From the NCBI RefSeq assembly GCF_000986785.1, contig NZ_LAYY01000010.1:96898-160897 (forward strand): DNA of 64,000 bases, in the 5' to 3' direction. This stretch comes from Mesobacillus campisalis (GTDB lineage: Bacteria; Bacillota; Bacilli; Bacillales; Cytobacillaceae). The position numbers and the translations under genes are program-made. Below, piece by piece: positions 16,276-25,672 of this stretch (position 1 is the stretch's first letter; every line of letters begins with the position of its first letter). Below the pieces are notes generated by a model that saw only the letters and a list, made by a program, of their open reading frames with translations, had not been told where the DNA came from and made no database searches.

Positions 16276-17637
16276 TTGAAACAGGCATTACGCAAAAAGC
16301 TGACAATATATAATGTTTTACCGTTCTTAGTCCCTTCCTTGCTGGGCATCTTTTTATTTATGGTCCCACTTTCGTACAATGGGGAAATTACTATTCCAAT
16401 TGCGATTCTTTCCGGCTGGGTCCAGGATTGGCTTGGGGCCTACCTTCCGGAGATTATGACAGCCATCATCGTCATCACCTTGATTGGCACACTGCTTGCG
16501 AAAACAATCCGCCCCGAAATGATGGAGCGGAACAAGTTCTTCAAATCCCTATTCGATGTTCCGCTTGTCTGGTTCATTGCCAGGATCCTTGGCGCCATCT
16601 TCGCGGTTATGGTCTTGTTTCAGCTCGGACCCGAAATGGTCTGGTCTGAAAATACCGGCGGATTGCTGCTGAATGACCTGCTTCCGGTCCTGTTCGCCGT
16701 ATTCCTGTTTGCAGGAATGTTTTTGCCACTGCTGCTGAACTTCGGATTGCTTGAGCTGTTCGGCATGCTGCTGACCAAGGTCATGCGCCCAATCTTCAGG
16801 CTTCCGGGCCGCTCATCAATCGATACGCTGGCTTCCTGGCTTGGCGACGGCACCATCGGGGTCCTCCTGACAAGCAAACAGTATGAAGAAGGCTTTTATA
16901 CAAAACGCGAGGCAGCCGTGATTGGAACTTCCTTCTCGGTTGTATCAATCACATTCAGCCTTGTCGTCATTTCCCAGGTTGGACTTGGGCATATGTTTGT
17001 TCCGTTTTACCTGACCATGACGCTGGCAGGTTTGGCGGCCGCCATCATCGTTCCAAGAATCCCCCCGCTTTCACGGAAGCCCGATACGTACTATGAGGAA
17101 AAATCGGAGCATTATTCGGAAGATAAAATTCCCGATGGCTACACCCCGTTTTCCTGGGGATTGAGCATGGCCGTTGACCAGGCAGCCAAGAACCGCAGTT
17201 TCCGCGATTTCTTTGTTGCCGGCGGAAAGAACATCCTCGATATGTGGATGGGCGTAGCGCCGATTGTTATGGCACTCGGGACCGTCGCCCTGATCATCGC
17301 GGAATATACACCGTTCTTCCAGTGGCTTGGCATGCCGTTCATTCCGCTGCTCGAGCTGATGCAGGTTCCGGAAGCAAAAGCAGCTTCAGAAACGCTGGTT
17401 GTGGGATTTGCCGATATGTTCCTGCCATCCGTCATCGGCGCAAGCATCGAAAGCGAAATGACCCGATTCATCATTGCAACGGTTTCCGTGACCCAGCTGA
17501 TTTACATGTCCGAGGTCGGCGGACTGCTGCTAGGATCGAAAATCCCGATTTCCTTCTGGGAACTGTTCGTGATTTTCCTGCAGCGTACTTTGGTTACCCT
17601 GCCAATCGTCGTCCTTGTTGCCCATATGATTTTTTAA
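16276..17637 (+). CDS. YjiH family membrane transporter (nucleoside-transporter gate domain)
   Basis: A polytopic membrane protein of 453 residues with about ten to twelve hydrophobic segments. It belongs to the YjiH family, which carries the nucleoside recognition (Gate) domain: SWLGDGTIGVLLTSKQYEEG and GFADMFLPSVIGAS are characteristic. The transported solute is unknown. Translation starts at TTG 16276 with AAGGGTGG about 5 nt before it; there is no nearby in-frame ATG. A hairpin terminator follows. Confidence 0.8.
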   Translation: MKQALRKKLTIYNVLPFLVPSLLGIFLFMVPLSYNGEITIPIAILSGWVQDWLGAYLPEIMTAIIVITLIGTLLAKTIRPEMMERNKFFKSLFDVPLVWFIARILGAIFAVMVLFQLGPEMVWSENTGGLLLNDLLPVLFAVFLFAGMFLPLLLNFGLLELFGMLLTKVMRPIFRLPGRSSIDTLASWLGDGTIGVLLTSKQYEEGFYTKREAAVIGTSFSVVSITFSLVVISQVGLGHMFVPFYLTMTLAGLAAAIIVPRIPPLSRKPDTYYEEKSEHYSEDKIPDGYTPFSWGLSMAVDQAAKNRSFRDFFVAGGKNILDMWMGVAPIVMALGTVALIIAEYTPFFQWLGMPFIPLLELMQVPEAKAASETLVVGFADMFLPSVIGASIESEMTRFIIATVSVTQLIYMSEVGGLLLGSKIPISFWELFVIFLQRTLVTLPIVVLVAHMIF

Positions 17638-17645
17638 GATAAAAA

Positions 17646-17670
17646 GTGCTCCGGCTGGGGCACCTTTTTT
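17646..17670 (+). terminator. Terminator after the YjiH gene
   Basis: GTGCTCC and GGGGCAC pair around GGCT, followed by CTTTTTTCG; it lies nine bases after the stop in the short gap before a convergent gene. Confidence 0.75.
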
Positions 17671-17719
17671 CGCATTGGTGGAGCAAAAATAGAGCACTCA
17701 TCCCGAGTGCTCTCCCATT

Positions 17720-18808
17720 TCACTTTTTGGCCAGCTTTTCAATTTCCGCATGAATCCTTCCGGCCAATTCCTCAACCTTTCCAAAATCCATCGCCGGCTT
17801 GTAGATCTCTTCAAGCTCGTCATGCAGGCTCTTTGCTTTGGCAAGCGACGCAATCGCCTTGTTCATATTTTCCCGGTATCTGCCTGCACAGTCGGCGATT
17901 TCTGCCGCGAACTTTTCGTCGGTATCGCCGTTGATCACTGTTCCATACAGCTCGACAACCTCATCATTCTCCCGTTCCGGAAAATACTCATGCGGAGCGG
18001 TGCTGTCAAAAATCGCGAAACCCAGCTCCCTGACAATAATCATATCAAGGCTATGTGGATCGAACCCGCAATGATAGACCTCGGTGTCAAAGCCCCTGTC
18101 CTCCGCCTCGGCGGCAATTTTTTTCAGCAGCGTCGACTTCCCTGAACCTGGGCGCCCTTTGATCAGGTAGCGGTTCAGCCCTTCTGTCAGGTTCGGCACA
18201 AAATCAACCGCTCCTTTTGGTGTCGCCGCACCGAGGTAACGGTGCCGGATATCAGCTCTCTTTTCAAGCCGCTGCCCACCAAAGAACTTTTCAATCAGTT
18301 CATTTGTCAGTTCATCCGCCTTCCCGAAGTCCATGTTCTCAATATAAATCTTTTCCCATTCATCGTGGACAATCAGGGCATCGTAAAACGAACTGTAAGC
18401 AGCCGAGAACGCCGCAGAAATCCCGGCTGTCAGTTTTTGAATTTCTGCCTTCTGCTCCTTGAGCGCGGCCGAGTCCCAGGCCTCTCCGAGATTCACATAC
18501 TCTTCCACCGCTCCCGGAGCTTTTGGCTCAATCACATGAGGAGCCGTTCCGTCCACAATCCCCACGCCCAGCGAGCGGATGATCATGCCGTCAATCGACT
18601 CATTGTCGGAGGAGCAATGAAGATACTCAATGTCATAGCCTCTTTCATTCCACTCTTTTCCGAGCTTTTTCATCAGCGAGGACTTGCCCGTCCCCGGACC
18701 CCCTTTTAAAATGAACAGGCGGGACAGGCCCTCCAGATTCGATTCATATAAACTATAAAATCCGCGGGCTGTATTTCCGCCGGCATAATAATTCAATACC
18801 TTTCCCAT
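17720..18808 (-). CDS. Tandem-duplicated P-loop ATPase (PRK06851-type)
   Basis: A 362-residue soluble protein made of two similar halves. Each has a Walker A (GGPGTGKSS at about 36-44, GRPGSGKST at about 205-213), then a Cys-containing strand (EYLHCSSDNESIDG; EVYHCGFDPHSLD), then a conserved block (LGVGIVDGTAPHVIEP; LGFAIFDSTAPHEYFP), and each ends with a helical MDFGK segment. The family occurs in spore-forming Firmicutes and has no known function that I can name. ATG 18808 is preferred: GGGAG lies 8 nt upstream. Both nucleotide sites look intact. Confidence 0.75.
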   Translation of the reverse strand: MGKVLNYYAGGNTARGFYSLYESNLEGLSRLFILKGGPGTGKSSLMKKLGKEWNERGYDIEYLHCSSDNESIDGMIIRSLGVGIVDGTAPHVIEPKAPGAVEEYVNLGEAWDSAALKEQKAEIQKLTAGISAAFSAAYSSFYDALIVHDEWEKIYIENMDFGKADELTNELIEKFFGGQRLEKRADIRHRYLGAATPKGAVDFVPNLTEGLNRYLIKGRPGSGKSTLLKKIAAEAEDRGFDTEVYHCGFDPHSLDMIIVRELGFAIFDSTAPHEYFPERENDEVVELYGTVINGDTDEKFAAEIADCAGRYRENMNKAIASLAKAKSLHDELEEIYKPAMDFGKVEELAGRIHAEIEKLAKK

Positions 18809-18907
18809 CTGAAACACTCCCTTCAGCCGCCACCGACGGCGAAATTGTTTCCCATTTACTTTATGCGGCCGGTGGGCGCTAGGTGAATGCCCATCTCAAG
18901 TTCCTGA

Positions 18908-18935
18908 TAAAAAAAGCCCGTGCCTGGGCACGGAC
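18908..18935 (-). terminator. Terminator of ybaK
   Basis: On the minus strand GTCCGTGCCC pairs with GGGCACGGGC, followed by TTTTTTT, directly after the ybaK stop. Confidence 0.8.
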
Positions 18936-19412
18936 TCACTTCACTAAATCTGCAAACGTCGCTTCTGCTGCCTTCTCCAGGTCAGCAGAAGCCAGTTCCA
19001 CCTGCAGCCCGATTTTACCCGCGCTGACAACGATGGTTTCAAGCGCTTCGGCCTGCTGGTCGACAAAGGTAGTGTACAGCTTTTTCATCCCGAGAGGCGA
19101 GCAGCCTCCCCTGACATAGCCGGTATATTTCTGGATATCCTTTACCGGCAGCATATCGACCTTCTTCTCACCTGCCGCCTCGGCCGCTTTTTTCAGGTCC
19201 AGTTCGGCCTCGACTCCAATGATGAACACATACAGCTCCTTGCTTTTTCCTTGGGCAACAAGTGTCTTGTACACTTGGCCGGGCTCCTTGCCAATCTTGG
19301 CAGCCACGGATACGCCGTCAATTTTCCCATCCTTATTATCATATGAATGCACACTATAGGGGATTTTTTTGCTGTCCAAAAGCCGCATTGCATTTGTCTT
19401 ACTGCCTGCCAT
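18936..19412 (-). CDS. ybaK: Cys-tRNA(Pro)/Cys-tRNA(Cys) deacylase YbaK
   Basis: A 158-residue trans-editing enzyme that hydrolyses Cys mischarged on tRNA(Pro). The YbaK/ProX fold is recognised from KTLVAQGK, the central VFIIGVEAELDLKKAA and the signature GYVRGGCSPLGMKK. The length is that of YbaK/EbsC proteins. GGAGG precedes the ATG. Confidence 0.9.
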   Translation of the reverse strand: MAGSKTNAMRLLDSKKIPYSVHSYDNKDGKIDGVSVAAKIGKEPGQVYKTLVAQGKSKELYVFIIGVEAELDLKKAAEAAGEKKVDMLPVKDIQKYTGYVRGGCSPLGMKKLYTTFVDQQAEALETIVVSAGKIGLQVELASADLEKAAEATFADLVK

Positions 19413-19572
19413 ATTTATTCCTCCATCACGTTGTTATCTCCATTTTACTGATTGGCCGGCCTCATGGGCAAATGCGAGTAAAATAATTTCCGCCGGGTAA
19501 ATGTGGAAAAGACAGCATGAATTGAAAAGGAATGGAAAAAGTAAAAGTATGACGAATGAGGAGGACACGCCC

Positions 19573-21105
19573 ATGACCAACCAATCAATGCCCCAGTTCC
19601 CGGAATCGTATTGGTTCCAGAACCTTGACCTGCCAACATTCCCGAAACTCCAGGGTGACGCCCAAGTTGAAGTCGCCATTGTCGGCGGCGGCATGACGGG
19701 CATCACTGCTGCTTACTTGCTTGCCAAAGAAGGCCGGAAAGTGGCGGTGATTGAGGCTGGGAAGATTTTCAATGGCACGACCGGACATACAACGGCCAAG
19801 GCGACCGCGCAGCATGGCCTTATTTATGATGAACTGATCAGCCATTTTGGCGAAGACAAAGCCCGTCTATACTACCAGGCCAACGACCAGGCGCTCCAAT
19901 TCATAAAAAACATCGTGAGGGAGCATGAGATTGATTGTGATTTCTCCGAAGAAGACGCCTATATTTACACCAATTCCTCCCAGAAGATGCAGAGCCTGAT
20001 TGATGAATATGAAGCATATCAAAGGCTTGGCATCAAAAATACGGAATACCTTTCGGAAATCGAGATTCTCGTCGAGCATAAAGCAGCGATTGCCATGCGG
20101 AGCCAGGTCCAATTCCACCCGTTAAAATATTTGAAACATCTTGTCGAGCAATTAACGAAGCTGGGCGGGCAGATTTATGAAAATACAACCGCCGTTGATA
20201 TGGAAGAAGGCGATCAGCCGGTTGTAACCACAAGGGATGGCCACAAAGTCTACTGCCAGCAGATGATCATCGCCTCCCACTACCCGTTCTATGATACGAA
20301 GGGATTCTATTTTTCCCGGCTTGAGCCGTCGCGTTCCTATGTTCTGGCCGTCAAACCGGAGAAGAAGTATCCAGGCGGGATGTACATCAATGCCGAGAAG
20401 CCGACACGCTCTTTGCGCTCCGTCACCTACAATGGTGAACAGCTGATCCTGTTTGGCGGACATGAGCACCATACCGGGAAGGAGAAGAACACCCACCAGT
20501 ATTATGAAGCAATTGAAGCTTTTGCACGCGAAACATACGGCATCGCTGAAATTCCGTACCGCTGGTCAGCCCAGGACCCGACCACATTGGATAAGCTCCC
20601 GTTCGTCGGCCGCTACTCTCCGACCGTGGACAATATCTATGTGGCCACCGGCTACCGTAAGTGGGGCATGACCAACAGCACCAATGCCGCCCTGCTTTTG
20701 ACCGACCTGATCATGGAAAGGGATAATCCGTTTAAAGACGTGTTTGATCCGAATCGCTTCCATGCTGATCCGGACGTCAAGAAATTCATTTCCATGAATG
20801 CCGTCGTTGCCAAGGATCTGGTTAAAGGCAAGCTTGAAAGACCGGCCACCGACCCGGACAGCCTGAAGAACGATGAAGGCGCCGCCGTTATGATCAACGG
20901 TGAACGCGCCGGGGCGTACCGCGATGAAAACGGTGTTCTCCACCTGGTCGATACCACTTGCACCCATATGGGCTGCGAACTGGAATGGAACAATGGCGAA
21001 CGCTCATGGGACTGCCCGTGCCACGGCTCCCGCTTCTCCTATAAAGGTGAAGTCATGGAAGGACCTGCAGAAACACCGCTGAAAAGGATTGCGGAAAATA
21101 GCTGA
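19573..21105 (+). CDS. yhfW: FAD-dependent oxidoreductase with C-terminal Rieske domain (YhfW-like)
   Basis: A 510-residue cytoplasmic flavoprotein. Residues about 30-400 are a DAO-type FAD domain (VAIVGGGMTGITAAYLLAKE, dinucleotide fold; GTTGHTTAKATAQHG). The C-terminal 90 residues are a Rieske [2Fe-2S] domain with CTHMGC and CPCHGS, all four iron ligands present. B. subtilis YhfW has the same layout and length. Start 19573 is chosen since GAGGAGG lies 8 nt upstream; the open frame extends 24 codons further but without a better site. The electron donor and substrate are unknown. Confidence 0.9.
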   Translation: MTNQSMPQFPESYWFQNLDLPTFPKLQGDAQVEVAIVGGGMTGITAAYLLAKEGRKVAVIEAGKIFNGTTGHTTAKATAQHGLIYDELISHFGEDKARLYYQANDQALQFIKNIVREHEIDCDFSEEDAYIYTNSSQKMQSLIDEYEAYQRLGIKNTEYLSEIEILVEHKAAIAMRSQVQFHPLKYLKHLVEQLTKLGGQIYENTTAVDMEEGDQPVVTTRDGHKVYCQQMIIASHYPFYDTKGFYFSRLEPSRSYVLAVKPEKKYPGGMYINAEKPTRSLRSVTYNGEQLILFGGHEHHTGKEKNTHQYYEAIEAFARETYGIAEIPYRWSAQDPTTLDKLPFVGRYSPTVDNIYVATGYRKWGMTNSTNAALLLTDLIMERDNPFKDVFDPNRFHADPDVKKFISMNAVVAKDLVKGKLERPATDPDSLKNDEGAAVMINGERAGAYRDENGVLHLVDTTCTHMGCELEWNNGERSWDCPCHGSRFSYKGEVMEGPAETPLKRIAENS

Positions 21106-21111
21106 ACACCA

Positions 21112-21143
21112 TCAGAAGCCCCTTTGAACTGGGCTTCTTTTTT
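21112..21143 (+). terminator. Terminator after the yhfW-like gene
   Basis: AGAAGCCC pairs with GGGCTTCT around CTTTGAACT, followed by TTTTTTT. Confidence 0.8.
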
Positions 21144-21159
21144 TGGATAAAATTGGTGT

Positions 21160-21285
21160 TTGGCTTATAAATCAGTGAATATGGAAAATAAAATGTTTTT
21201 AATGGAAAGTAAATCTGCTGGAATGGAATATAAAATGTTAAAAATGGAACATAAATTACGGAAAATGGACAATAAATCAGAAACC
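21160..21285. repeat. 21-bp tandem array, six units (ATGGAANATAAAT...)
   Basis: Units start at 21160, 21181, 21202, 21223, 21244 and 21265, exactly 21 bp apart. The consensus is ATGGAANATAAAAT with a variable tail; the first unit is diverged (TTGGCTTATAAATC). It sits between the convergent yhfW-like and TrxB-like genes. Both strands read through as seven-residue repeats (MExKxxx on the plus strand), without a ribosome site. The rest of the 290-bp gap holds only the terminator. Confidence 0.88.
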
Positions 21286-21398
21286 GGAACAAAAATCAGA
21301 ATCCCCAACATAAACCAGAATCCAGAACATGATTCTCAACCCCGGAGTATTCATCCCCATTAAAAAACCGGCCCATACACAAGACCGGTTCAATCACC

Positions 21399-22340
21399 CT
21401 ATTCCAGTTCCGCTCCCATCAATACCTTATGAATCCAGATGGCCGCCTGCATGCCATCGCCCATCGCAATGGTCACTTGTTCCGAGTGGGCGACAACATC
21501 GCCTCCCGCCCAGACATTTTGGACATTGGTCATTTTCGTCCGCGGATTCACTAGGATATGCTTATTGGTGTGCAGTTTAACCCCTAGCTGCCTGGCCAGC
21601 TGGGATTTCACTTCATTGCCGCCAAAGGCAACAAAGCCGCGCTCCCCTTTGACCATTTCCCCGTTTTCCAGCTGAACTCCCGAGAAATCAGCTTCATCTG
21701 CCAGCACCATTTTAATGGGTTCTTTCACATAGGTGATGCCCTTTTCCTCCATTTTCGCGAGAATTTCTTCGTCAACGGCCGTTCCCTCATGGTTCACATA
21801 CGTAAGCTTGCTTGTCCAATAATTCAGTGTCAGCGCCATATTGGCCCCCGGGTTGCCTGAGCCCATCACGACTGTCTCCCGGCCGGAGACTTCATAGCCA
21901 TCGCAGTCCGGACACACATAGACAGACATCCCAAGGCATGGCATCAGTTCCGGAAAGGGAGGGAGACGGTCCATGATTCCGGTTGAAATCATTAAAGTTT
22001 TTCCCTGGTACAGCCTGCCGCTTTCCGTGCCAATCATAAAGCCTTCATCCGTTTTTTCTGCTGTCACAGCCTGGTCTTTGGCAAACTCGGCACCAAGTTT
22101 CTCGGCATGCTTCCTTCCAAGACTCCTGAGTTCGGGGCCGCTCACTCCATCAGGATAGCCGAGAACATTATGGTAACAATGGCAGATGGACGAGCGGCCC
22201 TCACCCGCATCAATAACCAGGACATTATGTTTATAGCGCCCGAGCTGGATTGCGCTCTGCAATCCGGCAATCCCGCCGCCGATAATGATTGTATCGTAGA
22301 TCAACAGGTTCACCATCCTTTTGAGTTCACTCTTATTCAT
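21399..22340 (-). CDS. Thioredoxin-reductase-like FAD/NAD(P) oxidoreductase
   Basis: A 313-residue flavoprotein of the TrxB fold. It has the FAD-binding IIIGGGIAGLQSAIQLGR at the N-terminus, a redox-type CPDC in the middle (about residues 143-146, YVCPDCDGYE), an NAD(P)-binding GSGNPGANMAL, and NVWAGGDVV near the C-terminus, which binds FAD. It is more diverged than housekeeping TrxB, so its partner (thioredoxin, bacilliredoxin or another disulfide protein) is unknown. ATG 22340 has AAGGGA 5 nt upstream; a second ATG eight codons on has its ribosome site too close. Confidence 0.8.
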   Translation of the reverse strand: MNKSELKRMVNLLIYDTIIIGGGIAGLQSAIQLGRYKHNVLVIDAGEGRSSICHCYHNVLGYPDGVSGPELRSLGRKHAEKLGAEFAKDQAVTAEKTDEGFMIGTESGRLYQGKTLMISTGIMDRLPPFPELMPCLGMSVYVCPDCDGYEVSGRETVVMGSGNPGANMALTLNYWTSKLTYVNHEGTAVDEEILAKMEEKGITYVKEPIKMVLADEADFSGVQLENGEMVKGERGFVAFGGNEVKSQLARQLGVKLHTNKHILVNPRTKMTNVQNVWAGGDVVAHSEQVTIAMGDGMQAAIWIHKVLMGAELE

Positions 22341-22379
22341 AATTCCCTTAACAGTAAGCCGTAATCTTTTATCAACATA

Positions 22380-22411
22380 AAAAAACGCCCCAAACTCAAG
22401 GGGGCGCTGCC
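22380..22411 (-). terminator. Terminator of the malP-pgmB operon
   Basis: On the minus strand GCGCCCCCTTGAG... folds with GGGGCG and ends in TTTTTTTA, three bases after the pgmB stop. Confidence 0.8.
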
Positions 22412-22413
22412 AA

Positions 22414-23082
22414 TCAGGAACGATAGGCTTCCATTATTTTATCCAGCGACAGTTCCGCCGTGCTGCTGTAGACAAGATCGGCTTTATCGAAATTCTCCTC
22501 AGGGCCGACGGCAACCGCGAACATGCCTGCACGTTTGATGGCCTCAACGCCGGCCGCAGCGTCCTCCACGCCAATGCAGAACTCAGGATGGACGCCGAGC
22601 ATTTCGGCTGCACGCAGGAAAACCTCTGGATGAGGCTTGCCATTCACCACCGTGCTGGCATCGACAATCACGTCAAACTCTTCCATCAGCCCCAGCCGTT
22701 CCATGACCGTAAACGCATTTTTGCTGGCCGACGCCAAGCCCAATTTCAGGCCTTTAGCCCGGATGTCGTCAATCATCTGGCGTATTCCCGGCAGCAGGTC
22801 ACCAGGTGTGATTCTTTGAATCAGCTGCACATAGTGATCATTCTTGCTGGCCGCGAGTTCCTCTCTTTCCTTTAACGTAAAAGCGTCCTGCTTTCCGCCG
22901 AGCCGGAGGATGATTTCCAGTGACTCCATCCGCGAAACGCCCTTCAGCGCTTCGTTATCCTCACGTGTAAAAAGAATTCCAATCGAGCTCGCGAGCTCCT
23001 TCCACGCCAGGAAATGATACTCGGCACTGTCTGTGATGACGCCGTCCAAATCAAAGATGACGGCTTCAAGCTTTCTTGCCAT
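22414..23082 (-). CDS. pgmB: Beta-phosphoglucomutase
   Basis: Converts beta-glucose 1-phosphate to glucose 6-phosphate. A HAD-family protein with the nucleophile motif FDLDGVITDS, the cap segment LKGVSRMESL, LGLASASKNA (motif II), VNGKPHPEVFL (catalytic Lys) and GVEDAAAGVEAI (metal site). Start 23082 gives 222 residues, the usual length, with GGGAG about 10 nt upstream; the open frame upstream would overlap the end of malP. It follows malP by 70 bp and uses its product, so the two form one maltose-use operon. Confidence 0.92.
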   Translation of the reverse strand: MARKLEAVIFDLDGVITDSAEYHFLAWKELASSIGILFTREDNEALKGVSRMESLEIILRLGGKQDAFTLKEREELAASKNDHYVQLIQRITPGDLLPGIRQMIDDIRAKGLKLGLASASKNAFTVMERLGLMEEFDVIVDASTVVNGKPHPEVFLRAAEMLGVHPEFCIGVEDAAAGVEAIKRAGMFAVAVGPEENFDKADLVYSSTAELSLDKIMEAYRS

Positions 23083-23152
23083 ACTAAACCAACTCCCATT
23101 TGCCATTGTGAAGAAGGGAGACAGGCTCCCTTCCCATTTTACTAGCAATCTA

Positions 23153-25444
23153 TTAACGCAGTTCCACACTCAGCTTCCCATCAACCGGCAGCTTAAGTGT
23201 TTCATTGTACATTTGCAGCTCCAGCTCCGGGCCTTGCTGCGTGAGGATGACCTTTTCCTGGCTCACCTGCACTTTTAGATAATGGCTGCGATACAGGATC
23301 TTAAAGCTGTATTCCTTCCAGGCCTTCGGAATGAACGGAGCGAAGCTTAAGTTTTCATTGGCGGTCCTCATTCCGGCAAAGCCCTGGACAATTGCCAGCC
23401 ATGCTCCCGTCATGCTCGTAATATGCAGACCGTCCTCGGTGTCATTGTTGTAATTGTCGAGGTCGAGGCGGGCCGTGCGGTTGTACATTTCATACGCTTT
23501 TTCCTCCATCCCGAGTTCGGCTGCCAGGACAGCGTGAACACTCGGCGACAAGGAAGATTCATGAACTGTCATCGGCTCGTAAAATTCAAAGTTGCGCCGC
23601 TTTTCTTCCTCCGTAAATTCATGGTTCAGGAAGTACAGGCCCTGCAGCACATCCGCCTGCTTGATGAAGCAGCTGCGCAGGATTTTGTCCCATGACCAGT
23701 TCTGGTTAATCGGACGTTCCTCCGGCGCCAGCTCATCCACCGTCATCAGGTCTTTATCAAGGAAGGTGTCATGCTGCACGAAGACCCCAAGCTCTTCATC
23801 GTAAGGGAAATACATGTTTTCAATGATATCCTGCCACTTTTCAAGCTCCCCGCCTGTAATTCCAAGCTCCGCAACACGGCCCGCCCTGCCGCTCTCCTTT
23901 AAATACTCAATGGCTTCAAGCGTATATTTCAGGGTCCAGACAGCAATGGTGTTGGTGTACCAGTTGTTGTTCACATTGTTTTCATACTCATTCGGGCCCG
24001 TTACGCCGTGGATCATGTAAACATTCTTGCGCTTGTTATAATGCACCCGGTCCGCCCAGAAACGCGAGATGCCGGCAAGCACATCAATGCCGTACTCATG
24101 GAGATAGTCCTTGTCTCCCGTATAATTCACATAATTATAAATCGCATAGGCAATCGCCCCGTTGCGGTGGATTTCCTCAAACGTAATTTCCCACTCGTTA
24201 TGGCACTCAATGCCTGTAAAAGTCACCATCGGATACAGTGCGCCCTTAAGGCCCTGCTTCCCGGCATTGATGAAGGCCCCGTCAAGCTGGTTATGGCGGT
24301 AGATAGCGAGATTGCGAGCCACTTCAGGCTCCGCCGTTGACAAATAAAGCGGTAAGGCGTAAGCTTCGGTGTCCCAATATGTAGCTCCGCCGTATTTTTC
24401 GCCGGTAAACCCTTTAGGGCCGATGTTTAAGCGGGAATCTTCCCCGTAATAGGTGGAGAACAGCTGGAAAAGGTTAAACCGGATGCCCTGCTGCGCTTCA
24501 TCATCGCCCTTGATTTCGACATCGGCAATTTCCCAGCGTTTCAGCCAGCCTTGCCTATGTTCTTCAAGAAGCTGGACATAGCCTTTCTGGAGTGACCGCT
24601 GAAGCACTTCCTCCCCTTTGACAACAAGGTGGCTGGCTTCATGGTCGCGGTCCGTTGTCACGGCCACATACTTGTAAAGAGTGACAGTCTGACCCTGTTC
24701 TCCTTTCAGATAAATCCTGTTTTCGGCGTATTCCGGCTTTTGATACACACTGACGCCAAGGACTTCTCCTTCGGCAACCGCTTGCATAACAGTCGCTGCT
24801 TTAAACGTCGGAGTTCCAAATGGATTATCCTTCGTTTTCATCACTAGACTTGCCTTATATTCAGATGCCTGCCGGCCAATTTCATCCCAAAAATCTTCTT
24901 CGTAATTTGCATCCTCGTTGCGCACATCTCCATCCAGGTACGGAATGAAGGTGATTTTGCCGCTATAATTGATTGGTGTGACACTATAGGAGATAACCGC
25001 AAGCTCTTTCTCGGCTACAGACAGGAAGCGGACAGCCTTCACAGCGGTCTCCCTGCCGCCAGATTCGACCGTAAAGGTTCGCGTCAGCACGCCATGCTGC
25101 ATATCAAGTTCACGGTAATAGTCCTTTACATTGGCTGTGTAAAGATCAACTTCTTCGTCCTCGATAAACAGGCGGATCCCCAAATAATTAGTAGAATTAA
25201 TGACTTTGCCAAAATAGTCCGGATAGCCATTTTTCCACCAGCCTACCCGTGTCTTGTCAGGGAACCAAACACCAGCTATATAGGAGCCGCGATGAAAATC
25301 ACCTGAATAATTCTCTTCGAAGTTGCCGCGCATTCCCATATGGCCGTTTCCAAGGCTCATGATGCTCTCGGCAAGCCGAAAATCCTCCATATGGAGTTCC
25401 GTCTCGACGATTTTCCAGCTATCGATACCAAATAATCTTTTCAT
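23153..25444 (-). CDS. malP: Glycoside hydrolase family 65 maltose phosphorylase
   Basis: Phosphorolyses maltose (or a related alpha-glucobiose) to glucose and beta-glucose 1-phosphate in the cytoplasm. The 763-residue protein has the N-terminal beta domain ([19 protein letters not shown]), and a catalytic (alpha/alpha)6 barrel with [13 protein letters not shown] and the general-acid region [13 protein letters not shown], plus [20 protein letters not shown]. These match maltose phosphorylases and B. subtilis YvdK; kojibiose, nigerose or trehalose specificity cannot be excluded by eye. pgmB follows. No maltose transporter or MalR is in the window. A LacI-type operator lies upstream. Confidence 0.9.
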   Translation of the reverse strand: MKRLFGIDSWKIVETELHMEDFRLAESIMSLGNGHMGMRGNFEENYSGDFHRGSYIAGVWFPDKTRVGWWKNGYPDYFGKVINSTNYLGIRLFIEDEEVDLYTANVKDYYRELDMQHGVLTRTFTVESGGRETAVKAVRFLSVAEKELAVISYSVTPINYSGKITFIPYLDGDVRNEDANYEEDFWDEIGRQASEYKASLVMKTKDNPFGTPTFKAATVMQAVAEGEVLGVSVYQKPEYAENRIYLKGEQGQTVTLYKYVAVTTDRDHEASHLVVKGEEVLQRSLQKGYVQLLEEHRQGWLKRWEIADVEIKGDDEAQQGIRFNLFQLFSTYYGEDSRLNIGPKGFTGEKYGGATYWDTEAYALPLYLSTAEPEVARNLAIYRHNQLDGAFINAGKQGLKGALYPMVTFTGIECHNEWEITFEEIHRNGAIAYAIYNYVNYTGDKDYLHEYGIDVLAGISRFWADRVHYNKRKNVYMIHGVTGPNEYENNVNNNWYTNTIAVWTLKYTLEAIEYLKESGRAGRVAELGITGGELEKWQDIIENMYFPYDEELGVFVQHDTFLDKDLMTVDELAPEERPINQNWSWDKILRSCFIKQADVLQGLYFLNHEFTEEEKRRNFEFYEPMTVHESSLSPSVHAVLAAELGMEEKAYEMYNRTARLDLDNYNNDTEDGLHITSMTGAWLAIVQGFAGMRTANENLSFAPFIPKAWKEYSFKILYRSHYLKVQVSQEKVILTQQGPELELQMYNETLKLPVDGKLSVELR

Positions 25445-25467
25445 AGCTATATCACCCTTTTAGATTT

Positions 25468-25485
25468 TGTACAAACGTTTGCACA
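25468..25485 (-). promoter_or_regulatory. LacI-family operator (MalR or CcpA type) upstream of malP
   Basis: TGTACAAACGTTTGCACA is a near-perfect palindrome centred on AAACGTTT, 24 bp before the malP start. It has the ACG/CGT core of LacI-family sites and resembles both MalR operators and cre boxes; which protein binds cannot be decided here. Confidence 0.65.
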
Positions 25486-25672
25486 CATTATATCACGCTT
25501 CCCTCCCTTTACGATATATTCCTGCCCATGTTTTTATGTCTGTTTTTTGTTAGTATCCTGCCTCGTATGAATCTATAACTTTTGAACTATTCCATTCAGG
25601 ATAAAAGTCATGAATCCGGTTTATTTTCCATACATTTTTAAGGAAATACAGAAAGTTTAAGGGGGAAAAGCA

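Noticed and set aside
21160..21363. ORF through the second 21-bp array, with MExKxxx heptads
   Set aside because: No ribosome site; both strands are open across the array, so the frame is probably a by-product of the period.
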